From assembly GCA_949775045.1 (NCBI GenBank), contig OX459110.1:14518452-14582451 (forward strand): a DNA stretch of 64,000 bases, in the 5' to 3' direction. The notes under the pieces were generated by a model. It saw nothing but the letters and a program-made list of their open reading frames with translations, had not been told where the DNA came from and ran no database searches. The stretch is from Metridium senile (Eukaryota; Cnidaria; Anthozoa; Actiniaria; Metridiidae). A program made the position numbers and the translations under genes. Below, piece by piece: positions 42,837 through 52,839 of this stretch; the stretch's first letter is position 1; the number at the start of each line of letters is the position of its first letter.

Positions 42837-45506
42837 CCACCAACACAACCACTACTATCATCATCACCACCAGCACAACCACTACTATCATCAAAACCAC
42901 CAGTGCGACCACTACTATCATCATCACCACCAGTACAACCACTACTATCATCATCATCATCACCACCAGTACAACCACTACTATCATCATCACCACCAGT
43001 ACAACCACTACTATCATCAAAACCACCAGTACGACCACTACTATCATCATCACCACCAGTACAACCACTACTATCATCATCATCATCACCACCAGTACAA
43101 CCACTACTATCATCATCATCATCATCATCATCACCACCAGTACAACCACTACTATCATCATCATCACCACCAGCACAACCACTACTATCATCAAAACTAC
43201 CAGTACGACCACTACTATCATCATCACCACCAGTACAACCACTACTATCATCATCATCATCACCACCAGTACAACCACTACTATCATCATCATCACCACC
43301 AGCACAACCACTACTATCATCAAAACTACCAGTACGACCACTACTATCATCATCACCACCAGTACAACCACTACTATCATCATCATCATCACCACCAGTA
43401 CAACCACTACTATCATCATCATCATCATGATCATCACCACCAGTACAACCACTACTATCATCATCATCATCATCACCACCAGCACAACCACTACTATCAT
43501 CATCACCACCAGCACAACCACTACTATCATCATCACCACCAGCACAACCACTATCATCATCACCACAAGCACAACCACTACTATCATCATTACCAGCACA
43601 ACCACTACTATCATCATCACCACCAGCACATGCATGCAACCACTATCATCATCATCATCACCACAAGCACAACCACTACTATCATCATCACCACCAGCAC
43701 AACCACTATCATCATCACCACAAGCACAACCACTACTATCAACATTACCAGCACAACCACTACTATCATCATCACCACCAGCACAACCACTACTATCATC
43801 ATCACCACAAGCACAACCACTATCATCATCACCACCAGCACAACCACTACTATCATCATCACCACAAGCACAACCACTATCATCATCACCACAAGCACAA
43901 CCACTACTATCATCATCACCACAAGCACAACCACTACTATCATCATCACCACCAGCACAACCACTATCATCATCACCACAAGCACAACCACTACTATCAT
44001 CATCACCACCAGCACCAGCACAACCACTACTATCATCATCACCACCAGCACAACCACTACTATCATCAAAACCACCAGCACCAGCACAACCACTACTATC
44101 ATCATCACCACCAGCACAACCACTATCATCATCACCACAAGCACAACCACTACTATCACCACAATCACAACCACTACTATCATCATATCACCACCAGGAC
44201 AACCACTACTATCACCATCACCACATGCACCACCATTATCTTCATCATGTCATTAGTAGCATCATGAATGATCTTTGTCACAGTCAGTCTTAATTGATAT
44301 TGCATGCCACTATTCCATCAGCAATGTCATCATCATCTTTATCATTATCATCATAATGATACATTGTCATCATCATCATCGTCATTTTTCAAATGAATAT
44401 GTTAAAATTGATGATGTCTGTATGTTTATTTCAGCTGTTGGTCAATCGATGAACCTTCGTATCGGCAATCCCTGCTCAAGTAAGAACTGTATTCCTTGAC
44501 CAATAGTCCTTTTTACAGTTCCGTTCATTGACCACGAATAAGAGTTCCAAGTCGAGTTTCGCTTTGCTGCGCATGATAAATAATATAGTTTTGCTATGCG
44601 CACCAAATCGTACCTCGATTTGAAACTGTTGTTCGTGGTCATGCACTGAACGGAACTGTGAAAAGGACTATTGTTCCTATATTGTTGATAGCTTTTAATT
44701 GACTTTTTCTATTTTTTTTTTTTTTTTGGAAACAGACTACAATAGAACAACATGTCCCCCAATTTACTTGGCCATCCATGCCAACGACCCAAACTGCGCC
44801 TGCACAGGTAAGCTGTAACAATAGTTTATTTAATTAAATTACGCCACACACATCAATCTACTACGTTATTGTTTTCAGAACCAGAATGTGTGGTTCCAGG
44901 TCAGATCAAGTTTACCATTCAGAAAGGTACTTAAACCGTGTAACTAATAGAATTGGCTATTGCGTATACACTGATAGCGTTAGCAATAGATTGCTTTACT
45001 AATAGACTGAAATACCAATGGACTGCGTTACTGATAGACTGAAATATCAATGGACTGCGTTACTGATAGACTTAAATACCAATGGAATGCCTTACTAATA
45101 GACTAAAATACCAATGGAACGCGTTACTGATAGACTGCGTTACTGATGGACTCTATACTAATGGACTGCGTTACTGATAGACAGCGTTACTGATAGACTG
45201 CGTAATTAATAGACTGCCTTACTAATAGACTGCGTTACTTATAGACTGCGTGACTAATATACTAAAATACGTACCATTGGACTGCGTTACTGATAGACTG
45301 CGTTAACCCCAACCCTAACCCTAATGGACAGCGTTACTTATAGACTTCGTTACTGATAGACTGCCTTATCATTATACTGACTTCGTTACTGATAGACTGC
45401 GTGACTAATAGTCTTTTACGTGTTTTTAGGCCAAGGAGGAAGTGCGCACATTCGAGGGTCCATACTCCTTCTTTTGTTCAGTCTGAGTCTCTTCTATTTT
45501 GTCTAA
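36697..45506 (+). CDS. Secreted, probably GPI-anchored vWA protein with PGLYRP2-N-like domain (paralogue 2)
   Basis: Fifteen exons give 681 aa: 36697-36733, 36799-36838, 38081-38238, 38385-39095, 39251-39292, 39776-39866, 40273-40421, 40730-40924, 41239-41388, 41670-41806, 42188-42281, 44435-44479, 44736-44807, 44879-44926, 45430-45506. Signal peptide MGVLQVIIFLALACVAHC. N-terminal domain about 35-315 with ELGVVRLPSGETIAMGHVVN, VDNLYAATLARDLADT, GPGGSWD, GDIDG (215-219, the same residue numbers as paralogue 1) and LLRMYYSTGVCYDDSF. A Lys/Ser linker (EKLTASSKCSKKEEG) precedes a vWA domain with MIDAS D342-E-S-G-S346, T413 and D451. The C-terminal beta region has conserved Cys pairs, then GQGGSAHIRG and a hydrophobic tail SILLLFSLSLFYFV with no cytoplasmic residues, as for GPI addition (a TM tail is the alternative). 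Tandem duplicate of the preceding gene, same strand, 1.3 kb apart. Confidence 0.9.
37225..37346 (+). repeat. (AAT)n/(ATG)n microsatellites in intron 2 of paralogue 2
   Basis: Runs of aataataataatgatgatgat at 37238-37270 and aataat at 37313-37346. Confidence 0.9.
39935..39980 (-). repeat. Dispersed GAAACGTC hairpin motif
   Basis: Reverse strand reads cttgaaaatGACGCttgatGCGTCgaaacgtcgac: a perfect 5-bp stem directly followed by GAAACGTC. Intron 6 of paralogue 2. Confidence 0.6.
40440..40670 (+). repeat. (CATC/CATT)n microsatellite in intron 7 of paralogue 2
   Basis: Degenerate tandem tetranucleotide catccatccattcattcatt; peptide frames rich in IHPFIHS across it are artefacts. Confidence 0.93.
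41413..41620. mobile_element. Foldback MITE with long G-tract in intron 9 of paralogue 2
   Basis: Outer inverted ends GCCTGCAAAACAGGCG and CGCCTGTTTTGCATGC. An inner pair, TTCCTGTGTTG and CAACACAGGAA, brackets about 50 bp. A nearly pure G run of about 38 bp lies at 41451-41488. Confidence 0.75.
41830..42130 (-). pseudogene. LINE 3'-end remnant (RT C-terminus)
   Basis: The minus strand encodes GKRAFVLAAYALLNNLPKDI and FKLSLKTLFF. This matches the extreme C-terminal GKR-F--AAP-LWN-LP--I---F---LK--LF pattern of CR1/L2-type reverse transcriptases, the same region as in the LINE at 21090-22270. It then reads gaaacgcattgaggccccgt and a short (ATT) tail. Only about 60 codons survive; intron 10 of paralogue 2, antisense. 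Confidence 0.75.
42295..44250 (+). repeat. 2-kb CA/TC-rich variable-number tandem repeat in intron 11
   Basis: Almost 2 kb built from a 27-36 bp unit (accaccagyacaaccactac followed by tatcatcatc) with varying (atc)n length. The plus strand is nearly free of G. It starts about 14 bp after the exon-11 donor and ends about 190 bp before the exon-12 acceptor. It is open in several frames on both strands (up to 456 codons), all low-complexity artefacts of the repeat. Confidence 0.96.
44501..44673. mobile_element. 173-bp foldback MITE in intron 12 of paralogue 2
   Basis: About 55-bp inverted arms: CAATAGTCCTTTTTACAGTT... at the left and its complement ...aactgtgaaaaggactattg at the right, including GACCACGAA/TTCGTGGTC. 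No coding capacity. Confidence 0.87.
44960..45410 (+). repeat. 21-bp minisatellite (gactgcgttactgatagactg) in intron 14
   Basis: About 20 degenerate copies of an 18-21 bp unit. It contains a short ccctaaccctaa at about 45311, too short to be telomeric. Confidence 0.92.
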
Positions 45507-45654
45507 AGCACCAACTTTAAAGAACTGACGTGTTTGTAGTTAGATGATTTGATAGATGTGAATATTGTAGTAGTATATAACTATGGGTTATCGCAATATA
45601 ACTGCTGCTTACTCCTTTTATATATTTGTTGTTTTTTTTGTTTGTCTGTCTGTC

Positions 45655-46005
<351 letters not shown>

Positions 46006-46525
46006 GCGGGTATTTTTTAAAGCGGTGTTTTTTTCCTCCGTATTAAAAAATACACCCTCTTGACCATTTCAACCTCTTTCTGTTCTGATATTATTATGTT
46101 GTCAATATGGTCAATAAAGCTGTGAAAATAACTGTCAATATTCAGTGGGCGTTTTGGCGATAATGAACATTTCGACATAAAGCAATTGTTTTCTAGATAA
46201 GGCATGCTTACTTCTGGCCATGGGACTGCAAGTTGCTAGAAAGCGAGTAGAAAATGCGTCCATTTTTATGGATAACTTGCATGCATCTTGTTCTTTCAAA
46301 TGAAACTGCTGCACATGACTCATACATTGCAGAGTTTCACATACATTTTCTGCAACGATAGGCAAAAGGCTGAAATCATTCTTAACTAGGGGTCCACGCT
46401 CCGAGTTCGCATGTCGATACGATTTTCTGGCGAGGCACGAGGCGTGGCATATAGACCAATTTCCTGCTCTGACCGCATCGTGCTCAAAAGCTTCCGTTTT
46501 CGCTGTCCACACTTATCACGACACC

Positions 46526-46965
46526 TATTCTGTATCACGTGTGTTATTCTGTATCACGTGTGTTATTCTGTATTACGTGTGTTATTCTGTATCACGTGTG
46601 TTATTCTGTATTACGTGTGTAATTCTGTATTACGTGTGTAATTCTGTATTACGTGTGTTATTCTGTATCACGTGTGTAATTCTGTATCACGTGTGTTATT
46701 CTGTATCACGTGTGTTATTCTGTATTACGTGTGTAATTCTGTATTACGTGTGTAATTCTGTATTACGTGTGTTATTCTGTATCGTGTGTAATTCTGTATC
46801 ACGTGTGTTATTCTGTATCACGTGTGTAATTCTGTATCACGTGTGTAATTCTGTATTACGTGTGTTATTTTGTATCACGTGTGTTATTCTGTATCACGTG
46901 TGTTATCCTGTATCACGTGTGTTATTCTGTATCACGTGTGTTATTCTGTATCACGTGTTATTCTG
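46526..46965 (+). repeat. 19-bp minisatellite carrying CACGTG in most units
   Basis: About 23 copies of tattctgtatcacgtgtgt, in two main variants (atcacgtg and attacgtg). Each atcacgtg unit contains the palindromic E-box CACGTG. Repeated ORFs (ILYHVCYS) are artefacts. Confidence 0.95.
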
Positions 46966-47369
46966 AAAATAATAAAAAGAAAAAAAGGAGAGAAAAAAGG
47001 GAAAAACACCTTTCCTTCTCTCTTCTTCGCAATCCTGCAGACCGCCGGCATCGCAAGCTATCCTTGATTACAAACTTTGGTTTAGGTTTTGTGTGTCATG
47101 GTTTCTTGCGGTTGTTTTTGATCAACCAGAAAGTTCAACAGTTGACAGCCATACAGAGCCGACATGGCTGTTCAAATTTATTAGTTACATAATGTCATTG
47201 ACTATACGTCAACTAGATGATATGTACTCCAGTTAGGTGGTTTTCTATAAATATCTATTTTTATAATTAATTTATCAATGCTACATATCAAACAAAAACA
47301 TAAATGAATAATACATGGATGATGTCGTAAAGTATAAACATTAGTATAGCGCTACCATAGGTATAGTCA

Positions 47370-47972
47370 TCAGACCGACTTACTATCAACACCATTAAGG
47401 ACGGTATCACTGAAAAGTGATGACATAGAAGATGCTTCTTCGTTCATTGACCCTTTAGAAGTGTGTTCTCTGTCATTAATTAGAATGTCTTCTTCTTGAA
47501 TTGGCGAATAATTACCTGGTTTTAGTCTGTCGTTGTTAGTACATGGAATAGTATCGACAGTGTTCTCTGGGATGTTGATAACAACACGACTATCGTTCAT
47601 TGTCTGCATCTGACATGACTGGTTCTCGCTAGGAGTAACTGTTATTCGTGCTGGCACTCTGTTTAGTTTATTTCTTCTTGCTGCTGCTCCCGTTGAAAGC
47701 TTTAAACAGTAATTTAAACAGCAGTAGTAGAGACAACCAACAACAGTCACGCTTCCACCAACACTAAGGAAAATATCCCCAATAATCGCACAGTCGATGC
47801 ATAAATCTTCAGACAGGTTCAGTGAGCTATTAGTGTTACAAGGGCAGCCAATTACGACAAGTAAAAACCCTGGCACTATCGTCAGAACCACAAGAAACAT
47901 CCATAGACAACAGCAATTTACTGAGCACGTTACATCACTCAAAGAGTCTGAACTTGAATAATATCTTGGCAT
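47370..47972 (-). CDS. Putative two-transmembrane protein, intronless
   Basis: Single open frame of 200 codons on the minus strand, not explained by any repeat. Residues about 22-43 (CLWMFLVVLTIVPGFLLVVIGC) and about 61-90 (AIIGDIFLSVGGSVTVVGCLYYCC) are hydrophobic helices joined by a short Cys-rich loop with an N-glycosylation motif (NSS). The remaining 110 residues are hydrophilic and Ser/Asn/Glu-rich, as in a cytoplasmic tail. I recognise no named family. The composition is normal for coding DNA, unlike the low-complexity frames around it, which supports a real gene. It lies convergent with paralogue 2. An upstream intron or a longer N-terminus cannot be excluded. Confidence 0.58.
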   Translation of the reverse strand: MPRYYSSSDSLSDVTCSVNCCCLWMFLVVLTIVPGFLLVVIGCPCNTNSSLNLSEDLCIDCAIIGDIFLSVGGSVTVVGCLYYCCLNYCLKLSTGAAARRNKLNRVPARITVTPSENQSCQMQTMNDSRVVINIPENTVDTIPCTNNDRLKPGNYSPIQEEDILINDREHTSKGSMNEEASSMSSLFSDTVLNGVDSKSV

Positions 47973-48000
47973 TATTACTCATGTTTTGACAAAGGAACTA

Positions 48001-48500
48001 TGTCCAATGTATTCTGCTACAAAAATGATTCAAATAGCCGAATCACCTGGTCTCCAGTGAATTGTCGGGCAAACGAGTCGTGCGATAGTTATCTTAAAGC
48101 CCGACCAAGTGGCGTCAATACTGCCCCCAGACGCATGCGATCTCTTGTATTTTCCATTCTGGTAGAAGAATATTTCCTATTTAATGGCACAGTTGTTGGT
48201 TGAACAAGACGAAAGGAAATTAGCTGTAATTCCGTTGATATTAATTACCTTTTCAAAACGCTTAGAAAGCTGTTTGAAAGCATTTTATCTGTCATCATGT
48301 ACAAAATAGCAACAAAACGATAACATCGGAATAAAATGTTTGAGGTCAAAACACACGTCAAAGAAATGCATGCATTATTCGACTTACTTTATATTAAATA
48401 CCGGAAACTGACAAGACGCAGAAAATACTTCCTTCTAGAATGCAATATCGTAAAACAAGATAATAATATTTTGACGTTCAATTCCCGTTTTTAAAACAAT
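48001..48500. other. Intergenic sequence upstream of the two-TM gene
   Basis: Presumed promoter side of the minus-strand two-TM gene. A 67-codon plus-strand frame at 48000-48203 has no domain or splice context. Nothing else recognised. Confidence 0.5.
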
Positions 48501-48504
48501 GATA

Positions 48505-49335
48505 TATCGATGGTGATGTTACTGGATATAACTGATGGTGATGATAGTCTACGATGGTGATGTTACTGGATATAGCTGTGATGGTGATGATGATGATAGT
48601 CGATGATGGTGATGTTACTGGATATAACTGTGATGGTGATGATAGTCAACGATGGTGATGTTACTGGATATAACTGATGATGATGATAGTCTACGATGGT
48701 GATGTTACTGGATATAACTGATGATGATGATAGTCGATGATGGTGATGTTACTGGGTATAACTGATGGTGATGATAATGATAGTCGATGATGGTGATGTT
48801 ACTGGATATAACTGATGATGATGATAATGATAGTCGATGATGGTGATGTTACTGGATATAACTGATGATGATGATAGTCTACGATGGTGATGTTACTGGA
48901 TATAACTGTGATGGTGATGATGATGATGGTCGATGATGGTGATGTTACTGGATATAACAGATGATGATGATAGTCTACGATGGTGATGTTACTGGATATA
49001 ACTGTGATTGTGATGATAATGATAGTCGATGATGGTGATGTTACTGGATATAACTGTGATGGTGATGATGATGATGGTCGATGATGGTGATGTTACTGGA
49101 TATAACCGGTGATGATAAAGATATTCGATGATGGTGATGTTACTGGATATAACTGTGATGGTGATGATGATGATTGTCGATGATGGTGATGTTACTGGAT
49201 ATAACCGGTGATGATAAAGATATTCGATGATGGTGATGTTACTGGATATAACTGTGATGATAATGATAGTCGATGATGGTGATGTTACTGGATATAGCTG
49301 TGATGATGATGATTGTCGGTGATGATGATGTTTTT
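48505..49335 (+). repeat. Minisatellite (gatggtgatgttactggata), about 16 copies
   Basis: Each unit has a constant core gatggtgatgttactggata plus taact, followed by a variable tgatgatgatagtcgatgatg tract. Unit length is about 45-60 bp. Confidence 0.94.
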
Positions 49336-49540
49336 ATTATCCATGGACAGACGGATCAAGCTGCATTTTAAAACTCGTGCCGGCCTAAGGCCTGGGGACG
49401 AGTAATTATTTCAGTTTATTCCAGTTTATTCCGTAGTTCTTTTGAATTAAACCTCCAATCCAGTCCTATCCGGTCCTATCCATGGCTTGTCCCACGTGAA
49501 CCCATGATCCTATGCGGTTAAAAGGCGCTAATTTCAAGAT

Positions 49541-50040
49541 GGCGGATGTTATGAAGAAAAAACTTTTTGGAAAATTATGCTTTTTGCATGGTAAGTACAG
49601 CGAAAATACCTCTAGAAATATCACTAGATTATAAATAAGAGTTTTCAATATATTTTTAGCGATGTTTTTTAGGTTTTTGTGTTCAAAATGGGAATTTTCG
49701 CGAAGTTTAAAATCGGTGTTGTTTGTTTGCATGTGGCTGCTTGTCCTACAGAAGAATCATCTGGTTTTATTGGTTGTTTCTTTGAAATAGTCCTATTTAT
49801 GTGTTGTAGTGCACTTATTTACACATTTATTAGACTTTTAGATATTTAGAGACTTGTTTTGAAACTTTATTTGTTTTTGTTTTGCAGAGACTGAGTTCGT
49901 CTGGAGGTCAATTACTACTGAAAGTATGCAAACATATTCGATGGAGAAACTTCAAGTTTGAAAAGATTTTCCAGCTGAATACCATCCTAGACGACTGAGA
50001 AAGAGACTAAACAAAGTGGTAAGCTACAAAACAGGGATGT
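49541..50040 (+). pseudogene. Exon-like fragment, one of two related copies
   Basis: ATGGCGGATGTTATG at 49541 opens 17 codons ending at a donor (gcatg|gtaagt, about 49592). An acceptor (tttgcag, about 49887) leads to ETEFVWRSITTES and then a stop. From about 49938 to 50100 the sequence matches, with substitutions, the minus strand of 56230-56440 (gattttccagctgaatacca, gagaaagagactaaacaaag, gggatgtayatgtgtgtggt). In this copy the frame is broken by a TGA at about 49960, so a decayed copy is likely. Function and family not recognised. Confidence 0.45.
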
Positions 50041-51355
50041 ATATGTGTGTGGTGTTGGTGAGTACATGAGGTATGTTATGGCTGTTTTGCATTTGCTGTT
50101 GCTCAGTTGTTTAACTGTAGGACTATGAAAATAGACCATTCTGTCAAGGACGTTTTGCTTTTTGTATTCGCTGGGAATAGTTTATCTTTATGTAGAATAC
50201 AATAGGCCTAGTAATTGATATTAACCATTTAAGATAAAATTAACATTAATGCATAAATAGTATAATATTTATATACCTATCACTGACCATAGTGGAAAAC
50301 ATGGATTTATTGGTTTACTCATAGTGTTTAATGACAAAAATGGTGATTGAAAGCATACTCATTTGACCGGTTAGACATTTAATTAATTTACCATTTAAAC
50401 CGGCATTTAATACTGAATATTATAGACTGCGTTATAATCTGATGCCTGACTGTTGTGCCGGGAGACAATTCCCTGCTCTTTTCAAATAGTACAACAATTG
50501 TTTACGTCCACCTTATATAGGAATTAGAGTGAAGGCAGACAGGACCTCGGGTTTTAGGTCCTTATCCGAGAAGACAAGGCACCAAGAGAGTAAAGTGTCT
50601 TGCCCAAGGACACAACAATCTAACCCAACATTATGGACTAGGTTCTTGTTTCTTCTTGGTTTATTACTCTTCTTAGTAGTTCACACTAATACAATAATAA
50701 TAATAATAATAATAATAGTTTATTCACAATTGATCACACGCAGACGAAAAAAAATAAAATAATAATATATACAATATAAATACATGAAAAATTGTGAAAG
50801 GAGGTGAAAGAGGTTATCCCTTTCTAGTCCATCTCCTTAACATAATTTACAAAACAGTTTACAATGAGTACTATCCTAAAATATATAAAAAATTGAAATT
50901 TACAAATGTCTATAATATATATATATAAAAAAAAAGAAGGATTTTAAAAGGGAAAAAAATACATTTACAAAATAAATGTTCTGCAATCGTTATAAATGTA
51001 AGGGAACTTTCATGCAGGTTTGAAAGCATTGAAAGAGAGGGTGTCAACTGCTTCTGGTGGGAATAAGTTAAACTAATCAAGTACATTTCTCCTCTATATA
51101 TCCTGCATCTGAGTGATGCTAAAGAACCCACACAACTATTCATTTAGAGTAGGCCAGTAATTAAGTTGCCGGTGTGTGTGGTGTGATCTGTCTGGACTAC
51201 AGGGTCCACTGTTAATTGGCACTGTAAGCAATTGTGGTGTCCATGCCTTCATATGAAGGAAACGTAAGACAAACAATCAATTAAAAACAAGCAAGGACAA
51301 ACATTAACAATATAGTTATTAATAATAATTTGAAAGAAAGAATGAAGAGAAAAAT
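50040..51355. other. Gene-poor AT-rich sequence
   Basis: Contains a short (AAT)n run at 50694-50716 and no gene I can support. A tccttatccgagaagac segment near 50560 resembles ordinary unique DNA. Confidence 0.5.
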
Positions 51356-51359
51356 ATCA

Positions 51360-51431
51360 ATGCCTTTGGCGGGAATCGAACCCACGGTTTCAGTATTCTA
51401 GTCCGATGTGTTAACCATTACACTTTCACTT
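51360..51431 (-). pseudogene. tRNA-like sequence, probable SINE head or tRNA pseudogene
   Basis: Minus strand reads GTGTAATGGTTAACAC (D-arm and A box), an anticodon-like stem-loop with CTAGAAT, and GTGGGTTCGATTCCCGC (perfect B box and T-arm), ending CAAAGGCA. The D and T stems pair well. The 5' acceptor strand (gaagtga) does not pair with CAAAGGC, and the anticodon stem has a mismatch. It is therefore a tRNA-derived relic rather than an intact tRNA. The anticodon would read AGA, but the long variable arm of tRNA-Ser is missing. Confidence 0.6.
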
Positions 51432-51904
51432 CTAATAATAATTTATTGAACTAATATAAAACAGCTTTATGCTATATGAATTATGAATATGATACAAATA
51501 ATAATATGATAGAAAATGTTAATGATTAATACATTATATAAACTAAACATCCTAATAATAAAATCAGAAAATTCACAATTAAATAAATGTCTAATTAAAA
51601 CTAAATATAACCAAAAATGTTATGAATTTACAAATGTTATAAAAGTTGAAAAGTTGCTTATTCTCAATATTTCAAGTGTGCATAATGTCTGCACAAGATT
51701 TGATTGTATCAAGTCCTCTTTGTTGATAAATGAAACAACAAGTGAACAGTCCTCAAAGATATGAACAGATGCCATCTGTTGCTGCTTAATCACTATATGG
51801 TGCAACACAGCCAAGGCTGTACTGAAAACAATAACAAAAAGATATGATATGCTACAAACAGCTAATGATTCACTAAAAGAGGACATTTTATATGGCTTAA
51901 AAGA

Positions 51905-52745
51905 ACATTGATTTGCTACGTACAAAAAAAAAATCTATTTGCTACAAGAGGACATTGATTTGCTACAAAAGAACATTTATTTGCTACATTTGAAAGAATG
52001 CTTATTTGTTACAAGAGAACATTAGTTTGCAGCAAAGAACATGTATTTGCTAAAAAGAGGACATCTATTTGCTACAAAAGAATAATATTGATTTGCTGCA
52101 AAGGAAAGTCTATTTGCTACAAAAGAACATTGTTTGCTGCAAGAGGACACAAATATTGATTTGCTACAAAAGAACATTGTTTGCTACAAGAGGACATTGA
52201 TTTGCTACAAAAAAAAACATTGATTTGCTGCAAAAGAAAATCTATTTGCTACAAAAAAAATTGTTTGCTGCAGGAGGACACGAATGTTGATTTGCTACAA
52301 GAGAACATTGTTTGCTGCAAGAGGACATTGATTTGCTACAAAAGAACATTGATTTGCTACAAAAGAACATTGATTTGCTACAAAAGAACATTGATTTGCT
52401 ACAAGAGGACATTGATTTGCTACTAACAAAAGAACATTGATTTGCTACAAAAGAACATTGATTTGCTACAAAAGAACATTGATTTGCTACAAGAGGACAT
52501 TGAGTTACTGCAAAAGAACATTGATTTGCTCAAAAGGGGGATTCTATTGCTACACTTGTAAGTACTTTTTTGTTACAAAAGGACACTGATTTGCTAAAAA
52601 GAGATATTAATCTTTTTCAAAAATTCATATTTTTGCTACAAGATGGTATTTTATTGGCACTGGAAGATATTTATTTGCTACAAGATGACATTTTATTGCC
52701 ACAGAAATGTATTGATTTGCAACAACAAGACTTGCTACAAGGATT
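51905..52745 (+). repeat. 21-22 bp minisatellite (acaaaagaacattgatttgct)
   Basis: About 35 degenerate copies with variants caagaggacattgatttgct and caaaagaaaatctatttgct; the right end is more divergent. Open frames through it (ICYKRTL) are artefacts. Confidence 0.94.
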
Positions 52746-52839
52746 TTCGCCAATATCTAACAAAAGAGATGTCATCTGTAGCCTTAAAAGACAATCTTTG
52801 CTTTGAATACAATATTTTATAACTCTGAAAAATTGACAG

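Noticed and set aside
42269..44293. Long open frames up to 456 codons on both strands
   Set aside because: Pure products of the CA/TC-rich VNTR; every frame lacks stops because of composition, and the region is an intron between well-supported exons 11 and 12.
45300..45322. Telomeric repeat ccctaaccctaa
   Set aside because: Only two units within a 21-bp minisatellite.
27762..45506. Catalytic amidase (PGRP) function for the vWA proteins
   Set aside because: Only the N-terminal, non-amidase PGLYRP2-like region is present; no PGRP amidase domain or zinc-ligand pattern was seen in either model.
46135..46512. 125-codon minus-strand frame next to the E-box array
   Set aside because: No domain, no homology recognised and no splice or promoter context; probably chance.
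46526..46965. CRISPR-like array
   Set aside because: Units are contiguous 19-bp repeats without unique spacers, in an animal genome.
46411..47192. Cys-rich frames (ILYHVCYSVSRV)
   Set aside because: Translation of the 19-bp minisatellite.
51360..51431. Functional tRNA gene
   Set aside because: The acceptor stem does not pair and the anticodon stem has a mismatch, so it is recorded as tRNA-like.
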